Positions 1-6,226 of a stretch of DNA of 14,807 nucleotides are shown in pieces (position 1 is the first letter of the stretch; each line of letters starts with the position of its first letter). This stretch comes from Ruminococcaceae bacterium UBA6857. GTDB lineage: Bacteria > Bacillota > Clostridia > Oscillospirales > Acutalibacteraceae. Below the pieces are notes generated by a model that saw only the letters and a program-made list of their open reading frames with translations, was not told the origin of the DNA and did no database searches. The stretch lies in the NCBI GenBank assembly GCA_002451715.1, contig DKDD01000012.1, positions 1-14,807 of the forward strand, in the 5' to 3' direction. The position numbers and the translations under genes are program-made.

Positions 1-11
1 CTAAGAAAAGA

Positions 12-27
12 CTTGTACACATATTAT
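12..27 (+). promoter_or_regulatory. Possible sigma-E-like -10 region upstream of spoIIIAA
   Basis: CATATTAT at 20-27 matches the sigma-E -10 consensus CATACAAT at six of eight positions and lies about 30 bases before the spoIIIAA start. In Bacillus the spoIIIA operon is transcribed by mother-cell sigma-E, so the placement makes sense. The matching -35 element would fall at the very edge of the window, so the promoter cannot be confirmed. This is a weak call based on one half-site. Confidence 0.25.
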
Positions 28-56
28 TTACCAAAGTTCACGAAAGGAGGAACAAT

Positions 57-1058
57 ATGTGTCGGTTCGATTCTGCCGTTTCTTTTGTTTCGGCAAGGCT
101 CAGAACGATTTTGAAAAGTACGGACAGCGAAACAAAAGAAAAAGCATTTGAAGTGCGCCTTCGCGCAAAACGCCCAGTTGTAGTTGTCAAAGCGGGAAAA
201 AGCTTTTTGATTTCCGAAAACGGAATGCTGACAACCAATCCCGAAAAATGTGTCATATGTTCAAAAGAAGAGCTTGAAGATTCGTTCAAACGACTTTGCG
301 GCTTTTCCGTGCATTCATATCAAAACAATATTGCGGACGGTTTTATAACGCTTTCCGGCGGACACAGAGTCGGAATCACGGGAACCGCCGTCTGCGGTGA
401 AAAAGGACGGCTTGACGGACTTCGGGACATCTCATCGCTCAATATAAGAATTGCAAGAGAAGTCGACGGATGTTCAAATGAAATTTTAAAAAGCGCTTTT
501 TCGCACGGACTGAAAGGACTTTTGATAGCCGGACCTCCGTTAAGCGGAAAAACAACAATACTGCGCGATATAGTCAAAAGAATTGCGGGCTTTGAAAACG
601 AAGAAAGCAAAAAAGTTTGCGTAATTGACGAACGCGGTGAACTTGCCGCAATGAAAGACGGTGTGCCGCAAAACGACATCGGAATAAACAGCGATGTTCT
701 CACGGGTTATCCAAAAGCAATTGCCATTCAAACGGCGCTTAAAACAATGTCGCCGGAAATAATTGCATGCGACGAAATTTCTTCCGACGAGGAAATTGAA
801 GCAATTACTCAAGGTGCAAACAGCGGCGTTGTTTTTATTGCTACCGTTCATGCGGCGGATTTTGACGATTTGATAAAGCGAAAGCAGATTGAGAAACTAA
901 TTGATGTAGGCTGTTTTGAAAATGTTGTTTTGCTTGACGGCGCAAAAAACGCCGGAAAAATTCTTGAAATTTTTGAAACCGGTGAGATTAAAGATGAAAT
1001 ATACAGGCGGCGTTTTGGTTTGGCTTGCGGTTGCGGGAGTCGGAATGATGTTTGCTGA
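57..1058 (+). CDS. spoIIIAA: Stage III sporulation protein AA, secretion-type ATPase
   Basis: This 333-residue protein is the ATPase of the SpoIIIA-SpoIIQ feeding channel. It is related to type II/IV secretion ATPases and is thought to work on the mother-cell face of the outer forespore membrane. Visible motifs are the N-terminal EVRLR (residues 32-36), Walker A GPPLSGKTT (159-167), the VIDERGE segment (189-195), a Walker B-like PEIIACDEI (233-241) and the ATVHA sensor segment (262-266). The start is ATG 57, preceded by AAAGGAGG at 43-50 with about six bases of spacing. It is the first gene of a complete spoIIIA operon, which confirms the identity. The C-terminal 22 or so residues (ending GCGSRNDVC) are encoded in DNA that also encodes the start of SpoIIIAB, so the tail may be a non-conserved read-on. 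Bacillus SpoIIIAA is somewhat shorter, about 307 residues. Confidence 0.95.
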   Translation: MCRFDSAVSFVSARLRTILKSTDSETKEKAFEVRLRAKRPVVVVKAGKSFLISENGMLTTNPEKCVICSKEELEDSFKRLCGFSVHSYQNNIADGFITLSGGHRVGITGTAVCGEKGRLDGLRDISSLNIRIAREVDGCSNEILKSAFSHGLKGLLIAGPPLSGKTTILRDIVKRIAGFENEESKKVCVIDERGELAAMKDGVPQNDIGINSDVLTGYPKAIAIQTALKTMSPEIIACDEISSDEEIEAITQGANSGVVFIATVHAADFDDLIKRKQIEKLIDVGCFENVVLLDGAKNAGKILEIFETGEIKDEIYRRRFGLACGCGSRNDVC

Positions 1059-1497
1059 ACGTTTTTCGAGAAGAGAAAAAGGAATAGAGTGTTTGCTCGC
1101 TTTGTTTAAAAAAATGGAAATTGAAATATCGCATTATTCGTTATCGTTTCCGGATTTTATTGAAAAAACGGCGAAAGAAAATTCATTGAAAAACCCGCGT
1201 TTTCTTCCTCTTTGCGCCGAAAAAATCAAAGCCGGAACTGACTTTCCAATTGCGTGGAAAGAAAGCATTGAAGAAAAACCTCCGCTTTTGTTGCGTGAAG
1301 AAAAGGAACGCCTTTTTGAATTTGCCGCGGTTTTGTCCTCATGTGATAAAGACGGTGTTCTGAAAGTATTGTCATTTTATGAGGAAACTTTCAAAAATTC
1401 ATTGACCGAAGCCAAAAGTGCAAAAAACAAATATGCAAAGCTTTGCGTGGCATGCGGCGTTTTCGCCGGCGGAGTGGTATTCATGACATTGATTTGA
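994..1497 (+). CDS. spoIIIAB: Stage III sporulation protein AB
   Basis: This 167-residue membrane protein resembles the GspF-type platform proteins of secretion systems and probably partners the SpoIIIAA ATPase. There is an N-terminal hydrophobic segment (residues 5-20), a central soluble helical part, and a C-terminal hydrophobic segment (150-167). The open frame extends upstream to ATG 916, but I chose ATG 994 because GGTGAG at 981-986 is correctly spaced, the protein then begins directly with its membrane segment, and its length matches the roughly 170 residues usual for the family. This start lies inside spoIIIAA and gives a 65-base overlap in a different frame. The position between spoIIIAA and spoIIIAC is invariant in spore formers and supports the call. 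Confidence 0.9.
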   Translation: MKYTGGVLVWLAVAGVGMMFAERFSRREKGIECLLALFKKMEIEISHYSLSFPDFIEKTAKENSLKNPRFLPLCAEKIKAGTDFPIAWKESIEEKPPLLLREEKERLFEFAAVLSSCDKDGVLKVLSFYEETFKNSLTEAKSAKNKYAKLCVACGVFAGGVVFMTLI

Positions 1498-1509
1498 GTG
1501 TGAGAAAGA

Positions 1510-1704
1510 ATGAAGATTGATTTAATATTTAAAATTGCGGCAATCGGAATAATCGTTTCAATACTTAACCAGATTTTATCCCGCGCTGAAAAAAGCGAAT
1601 ATGCAACGCTGACAACCCTTATGGGTATTATTATTGTTTTACTGATGCTTATTCCGGAAATCAGCGGTCTTTTTGAAAGCGTGAAAGAGCTGATTGAATT
1701 TTGA
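1510..1704 (+). CDS. spoIIIAC: Stage III sporulation protein AC
   Basis: This is a 64-residue, very hydrophobic protein, matching the usual 65-68 residues of SpoIIIAC. It has two membrane segments, roughly residues 5-23 and 33-50, separated by a short charged loop (SRAEKSEY). It is one of the small membrane subunits of the SpoIIIA complex, with some resemblance to small integral subunits of type III secretion export gates. ATG 1510 follows a modest purine-rich site, GAGAAAG, at 1502-1508. The stop overlaps the start of spoIIIAD by three bases (TTGA), suggesting coupled translation. Confidence 0.9.
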   Translation: MKIDLIFKIAAIGIIVSILNQILSRAEKSEYATLTTLMGIIIVLLMLIPEISGLFESVKELIEF

Positions 1705-2090
1705 GCCTGATACTTAAAATCGCGTTGCTTGCCGTTGCCGCGGCAATTCTTTCCTCATTGCTCAAAGAAAGCAGACCGGAATATGTTCTTTTGCTCGAAC
1801 TTTGTTTTGTTGTTGTCGTTGCGGCGTTTGTGATAAGCTTTGCATCAAAAAAAATCGCCGGACTTTTTGAGAATACTTTTGACGGACTTGTTGACGGAAA
1901 GTATATTTCAATAATGCTCAAAGGTGCGCTTGTCAGTGTTTCAAGTTCTGTTTGCGCTTCGCTTTGCCGCGAAAGCGGAAACCGTGCACTCGGAGATATA
2001 GTTGAAATTTCGGGAAGAGTGATAATTATAATGTTCAGTATTCCGCTAATCGAATCCGTTGTTGAAACGGCGCTTGTGTATGTAAAATGA
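1701..2090 (+). CDS. spoIIIAD: Stage III sporulation protein AD
   Basis: This 129-residue polytopic membrane protein is close to the 133 residues of Bacillus SpoIIIAD and is related in sequence to SpoIIIAC. Hydrophobic segments lie near residues 3-18, 27-46, 75-90 and 105-125. A family-like C-terminal pattern is visible: ESGNRALGDIVEISGRVIII followed by a PLIESVVETAL helix. The start is a TTG codon at 1701, inside the spoIIIAC stop. No ATG gives a complete first membrane helix, and GAAAGAG at 1682-1688 may serve as a distant ribosome binding site. Translation is probably coupled to spoIIIAC. The stop overlaps the spoIIIAE start as ATGA. Confidence 0.9.
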   Translation: MSLILKIALLAVAAAILSSLLKESRPEYVLLLELCFVVVVAAFVISFASKKIAGLFENTFDGLVDGKYISIMLKGALVSVSSSVCASLCRESGNRALGDIVEISGRVIIIMFSIPLIESVVETALVYVK

Positions 2091-3202
2091 TGAAAAGAAT
2101 TTTTAAAAACCTTATTATAATCATGTTTATAGCGGCGCTTTCTTTTTTTGTCGGCGCCGAAGCCGGTTCGGAAGATTACAAAAATTCCGTGAACAAAGAT
2201 TTGTTTTCTTCGTTCGACGGCGAAACAAAAGAAGCGCTCGAGCTATTCGGAATAGACGGAATCGAAAACAGCGTTTTTGATTTTTCATTTGAAAGTTTAT
2301 CCGATTACTTTACAACGAACCTTAAAGATAAAGCAAATTCGGCAATAAAACTGTTCTTTGAATTTTTGTCGGTGCTGATGATAATCTCTGTTATCGAAAT
2401 GCTCAAGGGTAAGAGTGAAAAAGGGAATGTTCTTTCGGTCCTTTGTGTTTGTGTGCTTTCGCTTCTTACTGCGCAGAAAACATACGGAATTTTAAATATT
2501 GCAGTGACGGGTGCAGAGTCTGTCAACAAACTGATGGTTTCTTTTGTTCCGATATATGCCGGAATAGTCGCTGTTTCGGGTAATCCGGTGAGTGCCGCAA
2601 CATATAATTCGCTGACTCTTCTTTTCGCCGAAGGAGTTTCGCTTTTTGCGTCGAAGATTCTTGTGCCGTTTGTCGGAGTAATTCTTTGTCTTACAATTGC
2701 TTTTTCAATGAGTGATGTTTTTGATTGCGGTCGCTTCCTTTCCGCGGCAGGGAAAGTGACAAATCTTTCTCTCGGGGTTGCAGCGGCTTTTTTCACCGGT
2801 TTTCTCTCTTTCAAAAACGTTCTTTCTTTTGCGGCGGACAGTGCGGGAACACGCGGAGTAAGATTTTTGGTCAGCAGTTTGATTCCGGTTGTCGGCAGTG
2901 CAATGAGTGATGCATATTCCGCCTTTTCTTCAAGTATAAATTTAATAAAAGGCTCGGTTGCCGGTGTCGGAATACTTGCGGTTGTTTTGTGTTGTCTTCC
3001 CGGTATAACGGAACTTTTGCTGAATTTTGTTTCGCTTTCTCTTCTTTCTTTTGCGGCGGGACTTTTTGGGCGGAATGAAGCCGCCTCGCTTTTCAAAGGT
3101 TTTTCGCTTGCGATAAAAATTTTATTGCTTGTTTTGGTGTATGAAGTTTTTATTGTCATTATTTCAACCGGTCTTATGCTGAGCATAAAGGGAGGAAGCT
3201 GA
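2087..3202 (+). CDS. spoIIIAE: Stage III sporulation protein AE
   Basis: This 371-residue protein is the largest membrane subunit of the SpoIIIA complex. It begins with a signal-peptide-like segment (residues 3-26, ending near GAEAG), followed by an extracytoplasmic stretch to about residue 88 and then roughly seven hydrophobic helices to the end. Family-like features include FVPIYAG (153-159), the SGNPVSA segment (164-170) and IPVVGSAMSDA (266-276), typical of SpoIIIAE. Two adjacent ATG codons at 2087 and 2090 could both start translation. The first overlaps the spoIIIAD stop as ATGA. The gene carries the spoIIIAF ribosome binding site GGAGG in its last codons and ends as TGATG with the next start. 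Confidence 0.94.
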   Translation: MMKRIFKNLIIIMFIAALSFFVGAEAGSEDYKNSVNKDLFSSFDGETKEALELFGIDGIENSVFDFSFESLSDYFTTNLKDKANSAIKLFFEFLSVLMIISVIEMLKGKSEKGNVLSVLCVCVLSLLTAQKTYGILNIAVTGAESVNKLMVSFVPIYAGIVAVSGNPVSAATYNSLTLLFAEGVSLFASKILVPFVGVILCLTIAFSMSDVFDCGRFLSAAGKVTNLSLGVAAAFFTGFLSFKNVLSFAADSAGTRGVRFLVSSLIPVVGSAMSDAYSAFSSSINLIKGSVAGVGILAVVLCCLPGITELLLNFVSLSLLSFAAGLFGRNEAASLFKGFSLAIKILLLVLVYEVFIVIISTGLMLSIKGGS

Positions 3203-3675
3203 TGGAAACAATTAAAGGTTGGGCGGCGCTGATTGCCGCAACGTCAATTGTCGGTGCCGTTTTTCTTGCACTTATTCCCGGTGGAAAAGCAAAAGCCGCT
3301 TTTTCAACATTGGTGGGGATCGTTTTTATCTGCGCGATTATATCCCCGTTTTCCGCAAAGTCCGATTTAAACTTTGATTTTGAAGATGACTTTTTTGCGT
3401 TGACGGAGAAAAACGAAGAATATCTTAATCAAAGCAGCAAAGCGGCAATATCGGTTGCGCAAAGCGGATTTGAAAATGCATTGAAAACGGCTTTTGAAAA
3501 TCTCGGTTATTCAGATTTTCAAACAGCAGTAGAGTGTGACGAAAACTTAAAAGTTGAAGTTGTCACAGTGGTTTTTAAAACCGACTTTGATCAGGAAAAG
3601 GTTAAAAGTGAAATCAAAAGAATTTGCGGAGACACCGCAATAAAGCTTTCAAAAGGTGAATCGGATGAAAGATAA
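3202..3675 (+). CDS. spoIIIAF: Stage III sporulation protein AF
   Basis: This 157-residue protein has two N-terminal membrane helices (about 7-25 and 33-50) joined by the PGGKAKA loop, then a soluble domain from about residue 55 onward. The two-helix plus soluble-domain layout, with ALIPGGK after the first helix, is typical of SpoIIIAF. The soluble part of this family adopts a fold related to the ring-building motif seen in SpoIIIAG and SpoIIIAH. ATG 3202 is preceded by GGAGG at 3191-3195 and shares one base with the spoIIIAE stop. The last 11 bases overlap spoIIIAG. Confidence 0.92.
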   Translation: METIKGWAALIAATSIVGAVFLALIPGGKAKAAFSTLVGIVFICAIISPFSAKSDLNFDFEDDFFALTEKNEEYLNQSSKAAISVAQSGFENALKTAFENLGYSDFQTAVECDENLKVEVVTVVFKTDFDQEKVKSEIKRICGDTAIKLSKGESDER

Positions 3676-4198
3676 ACTGAAAGAAAAACTTGTTCAAAAA
3701 CTGAAAACAGACAAAAAGCTTTTGCTGATTGTCGCCGTGGGTGTGCTCGGAATGGCGTTGATCTTTTTTTCAGAAATCAAACCGGAGACGAAAAAGGACA
3801 ACACGGCATTGATTACTAACGCATCGGTTTCATATGAAGAAACCGTTGAAAAAAAACTGAAAGACTTGATTGAAAGCATTGACGGCGCGGGAAAAGCGCA
3901 GGTTATGGTTGTTTTTGAATCGTCAAAAGAATCCGTTTTTGCAAAAGACTTAGACGAGGACACCGAAAACGGAGAAAAAACAGATTCAAAGAAAACAAAA
4001 AGCAAATATATTATTATCGAAAAAAGCGGAGAGGAAAACGGTCTTTTGACAAAGAACGTTTATCCGTCGGTCAGCGGTGTTGCAATAGTCTGTGACGGCG
4101 CAGGGGACAGTGTTATTAAACAGCGGATCGTTGAAACAGTTTCCGCATTGTTTGATATAAATTCAAAAAACATCAGTGTAGTCCGCAAAGCCGGATAA
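3665..4198 (+). CDS. spoIIIAG: Stage III sporulation protein AG, channel ring protein
   Basis: This 177-residue protein has one N-terminal membrane helix (residues 19-35) and a forespore-side domain of the EscJ/FliF ring-building type. In Bacillus, SpoIIIAG forms a large ring in the intermembrane space that is part of the mother cell-forespore channel. Visible conserved stretches are IDGAGKAQVMVVFESSKE and, after a charged insertion rich in Lys, Asp and Glu, NVYPSVSGVAIVCDGAG and the terminal INSKNISVV strand. The frame is open from GTG 3656, but ATG 3665 has AAGGTG at the right distance and is preferred. It is shorter than Bacillus SpoIIIAG (229 residues). It overlaps spoIIIAF by 11 bases. 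Confidence 0.93.
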   Translation: MKDKLKEKLVQKLKTDKKLLLIVAVGVLGMALIFFSEIKPETKKDNTALITNASVSYEETVEKKLKDLIESIDGAGKAQVMVVFESSKESVFAKDLDEDTENGEKTDSKKTKSKYIIIEKSGEENGLLTKNVYPSVSGVAIVCDGAGDSVIKQRIVETVSALFDINSKNISVVRKAG

Positions 4199-4210
4199 GG
4201 AGGAAATTTT

Positions 4211-4777
4211 ATGAGCATGTTTGTCAAAAAAAAGCAGATTCTTGCCGCAACGCTGATTATTGCGCTTGCCGCGGCAATCACGGTGAATTGGTATTACTCA
4301 AAACCGAAAACCGAAGACGCAAAAACTTCGGCAGTGACTCAAGATGACGAAAAGGCGCAAAACCTCGGCGATTCGCTTCTTGTCGGGGCAAGCAATGTTT
4401 CGGATGAATCAAAACCGCAAGAGTCAAATGCCGAATACTTTGCTTCTGCAAGGCTTGAACAAAAGAACGTAAAGGAAGAAATCGAAGAAAAAATTGAAGA
4501 TACACTGAAAAATGAAAAACTTGATGACGGCGAAAAAGAAAAGCTTAATGCACTTTTATCGGATTTTCAAAACACATTAAAAGCACAGACAGACTGCGAA
4601 GAACTTATTAAAGCGAAGCTCGGCGGAGACTGCGTTGTTGTTCTTAACGGAGAAAAATCCCAGGTAATAATTGAAAACGGGAAATTAAACGAAAGCGCAA
4701 TATTGCAAATAACGGAAATTATCACGAATAATACAGAAGTTTCGCCCGAAAATTTGACAATAATTGAAGCAAAGTAG
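4211..4777 (+). CDS. spoIIIAH: Stage III sporulation protein AH, SpoIIQ-binding channel protein
   Basis: This 188-residue protein has a membrane helix at residues 10-27, a variable acidic linker (30-72), then a domain beginning EYFASARLEQ (75-84). That start is the hallmark of the SpoIIIAH extracellular domain, which binds forespore SpoIIQ across the intermembrane space. A long helix rich in Glu and Lys (82-120) is followed by the ring-building fold, seen here as CVVVLNGEKSQVII and the final SPENLTIIE strand. ATG 4211 has an excellent AAGGAGGA at 4197-4204. This is the last gene of the operon. No rho-independent terminator is visible after it, so some readthrough into nusB is likely during sporulation. 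Confidence 0.94.
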   Translation: MSMFVKKKQILAATLIIALAAAITVNWYYSKPKTEDAKTSAVTQDDEKAQNLGDSLLVGASNVSDESKPQESNAEYFASARLEQKNVKEEIEEKIEDTLKNEKLDDGEKEKLNALLSDFQNTLKAQTDCEELIKAKLGGDCVVVLNGEKSQVIIENGKLNESAILQITEIITNNTEVSPENLTIIEAK

Positions 4778-4805
4778 TTGCCTGTTTTAAAATTTGTGGT
4801 ATAAT
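4778..4805 (+). promoter_or_regulatory. Vegetative (sigma-A type) promoter of the nusB operon
   Basis: TTGCCT at 4778-4783 is followed after 16 bases by TATAAT at 4800-4805, and the -10 is extended by TG at 4797-4798 (TGGTATAAT). The site begins immediately after the spoIIIAH stop codon and would start transcription near 4811-4813. It separates the sporulation operon from the housekeeping genes downstream. A TTGACA within spoIIIAH (4754-4759) is too far away to pair with this -10. Confidence 0.8.
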
Positions 4806-4815
4806 ATAACCTCAA

Positions 4816-4881
4816 ATGATGAAAAAGTGTATCTTTTTACATTCTGTATGCAAAAAAGAACGGAAGGAAAAACAAATATGA
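4816..4881 (+). CDS. Possible 21-codon leader ORF coupled to nusB
   Basis: ATGATG at 4816-4821 opens a 21-residue frame (MMKKCIFLHS, then VCKKERKEKQI) that ends with TGA at 4879-4881, sharing the ATGA arrangement with the nusB start at 4878. The start would lie only about four bases from the predicted transcription start, so it would be leaderless or weakly translated, and no Shine-Dalgarno precedes it. The nusB ribosome binding site sits inside the frame. It may be chance, because short frames are common in AT-rich DNA. Only the exact stop/start overlap and the adjacent promoter make it worth recording. Confidence 0.2.
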   Translation: MMKKCIFLHSVCKKERKEKQI

Positions 4882-5276
4882 CACGACACGAGGCAAGAGA
4901 AGTTGCGTTTATAATTACGTTTGAAAAAAGCTTTCTTGAAGATGTTTCTCTCGGCGATATAATCGAAAGCGCCGGTGAATCCGAATTTTTTGAAGTTAAC
5001 AATTATGTCATCAGAACAACAAAGGGCGTTTTTGAAAATCTTGCGGCTATTGACGAGACAATCGAAAACAATCTTGTCGGCTGGTCAAAAAAGCGTATTT
5101 CGCGCGTTGCCGCCGCAATAATGAGGGTTGCTGTTTTTGAACTTCTTTTCAGTGAAGAAAAAGTGCCCGTCGGTGTTGCAATCAACGAAGCCGTTGAAAT
5201 TGCAAAAAAATACGCTTCGCCCGAAGACGCTTCATACATTAACGGCGTTCTCGGCGCAATAGCAAAGAAAAAGTGA
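4878..5276 (+). CDS. nusB: Transcription antitermination factor NusB
   Basis: NusB binds boxA RNA with NusE (ribosomal protein S10) and supports antitermination of rRNA operons. The 132-residue product has the usual family length and all-helical character. It opens with TRHEAREVAF, the expected N-terminal RNA-binding helix. It carries the W-KKRISRVAAAIMRVAVFELL helix (about residues 69-90), VPVGVAINEAVEIAKKY (97-112) and the hallmark ending YINGVLGAIAK (120-130). The open frame extends upstream to TTG 4794, but ATG 4878 with GGAAGGA at 4862-4868 gives the canonical N-terminus. It is the first certain gene after a strong promoter. Its stop overlaps the next ATG by one base. Confidence 0.95.
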   Translation: MTRHEAREVAFIITFEKSFLEDVSLGDIIESAGESEFFEVNNYVIRTTKGVFENLAAIDETIENNLVGWSKKRISRVAAAIMRVAVFELLFSEEKVPVGVAINEAVEIAKKYASPEDASYINGVLGAIAKKK

Positions 5277-6226
5277 TGGCATATCTCGGCTTTGACACAA
5301 GTAATTATACAACTTCTGTTGCCGCGTATTTTCCGGAAGAAGGGCATATAATTCAGGAAAAGCTGCTTTTACCGGTGAAAAGCGGCGAAAAGGGACTTCG
5401 CCAAAGCGACGCTGTTTTTCATCACACGGTTCAGCTTAAACCTGTTTTTGAAAAGCTTATGAAAAACAGAGATTTTTCTGTTGATGGGGTCTGTGCTTCG
5501 GCAAGGCCGTGTCTTCGTGAAGATTCATATATGCCGTGCTTTCTTGTCGGAAGAACCGCCGCATACTGTGCGGCTCTTTCGGCAAATGCGCCTTTTTTTG
5601 AAACAGCTCATCAGCATGGACATATTGTTGCGGCGCTTTTCAGTGCAGGAAGACTCGATTTGCTTGAAGAAAAATTTGTTGCATTTCATCTTTCCGGCGG
5701 AACGACCGAAGCACTTCTTGTAACGCCCGACGAAAAAGAAATTATTGCGGTTCAAAAAATAGCTTCTTCGCTTGACCTAAAGGCAGGACAAGCCGTTGAC
5801 AGAGTCGGACTCATGCTGAACCTTTCTTTTCCGTGCGGAAAAGGACTTGATAAACTTGCTTCAAAAAGCGAAAAGAAGTATAAAATTAAAGCTTCGATGA
5901 AAGGTTTGGATTGCTCGCTTTCCGGAATTGAAAATAAAGCAAAAAAACTTGTTGAAAGCGGCGAAAGCAATGAAGATGTTGCGCGTTTCTGCATTGAATC
6001 CGTATCTGCAGCGCTTGAAGAAATGACGAAACGTATTCTTGAAAAATACGGCGATCTTCCGCTTGTTTATTCCGGCGGAGTTATGTCTAATTCAATAATA
6101 AGCAAAAGATTCAAAGAAAAATACAACGCGATTTTCGCAAAGCCTGAATTTTCCTGCGATAACGCTGCCGGCGTTGCGATAATCGGTTATCTTAAAGGAA
6201 AAAGAAAAACGGAGAGAAATTTTTAA
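5276..6226 (+). CDS. TsaD/Kae1-family paralogue (annotated elsewhere as peptidase M22 / O-sialoglycoprotein endopeptidase-like)
   Basis: This 316-residue protein has the ASKHA fold of the TsaD/Kae1/Qri7 family. Visible family elements are GFDTSNYTTSVA (residues 5-16, matching the N-terminal phosphate loop), a metal-binding HxxxH in AHQHGH (His112 and His116, with an extra His114), LSGGTTE (139-145), LKAGQAVDRVGLML (168-181), YSGGVMSN (265-272) and the terminal DNAAG (295-299), whose Asp295 corresponds to the third metal ligand of TsaD. It differs from true TsaD: SGGHT is SGGTT, and the AGPGL region is replaced by ARPCLREDSYMPCFLVG (76-92). That region marks a clostridial paralogue group, separate from the t6A-forming enzyme. 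Its function is unknown to me, and peptidase activity is doubtful for this superfamily. ATG 5276 is preferred over GTG 5273. It overlaps nusB by one base and xseA by one base, so it is part of this operon. Confidence 0.85.
   Translation: MAYLGFDTSNYTTSVAAYFPEEGHIIQEKLLLPVKSGEKGLRQSDAVFHHTVQLKPVFEKLMKNRDFSVDGVCASARPCLREDSYMPCFLVGRTAAYCAALSANAPFFETAHQHGHIVAALFSAGRLDLLEEKFVAFHLSGGTTEALLVTPDEKEIIAVQKIASSLDLKAGQAVDRVGLMLNLSFPCGKGLDKLASKSEKKYKIKASMKGLDCSLSGIENKAKKLVESGESNEDVARFCIESVSAALEEMTKRILEKYGDLPLVYSGGVMSNSIISKRFKEKYNAIFAKPEFSCDNAAGVAIIGYLKGKRKTERNF

Noticed and set aside
916..993. Upstream ATG for spoIIIAB at 916
   Set aside because: It would add 26 polar residues before the membrane helix and extend the overlap with spoIIIAA to 143 bases. 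ATG 994 has the better ribosome binding site and gives the usual family length.
2305..3186. A 293-codon open frame on the minus strand
   Set aside because: It lies wholly opposite spoIIIAE, whose membrane pattern and conserved motifs are clear. The minus-strand product is a low-complexity Lys/Ala/Thr/Glu-rich translation with no recognisable motif, as expected for the complement of a hydrophobic coding sequence.
3400..3664. An internal sigma-E promoter for spoIIIAG, as known inside Bacillus spoIIIAF
   Set aside because: I found no convincing CATA-type -10 with a paired -35 in this stretch by eye.
4754..4759. TTGACA as a -35 box
   Set aside because: It is 40 bases from the TATAAT at 4800 and has no -10 box at proper spacing; it falls within spoIIIAH coding sequence.
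4822..4838. AAAAAG/CTTTTT hairpin as a terminator
   Set aside because: The stem is only six pairs, almost all A-T, and is not followed by a run of T. It is too weak for a rho-independent terminator.
4794..4877. Upstream TTG start for nusB
   Set aside because: It begins within the promoter -10 region, before the predicted transcript start. ATG 4878 gives the canonical NusB N-terminus.
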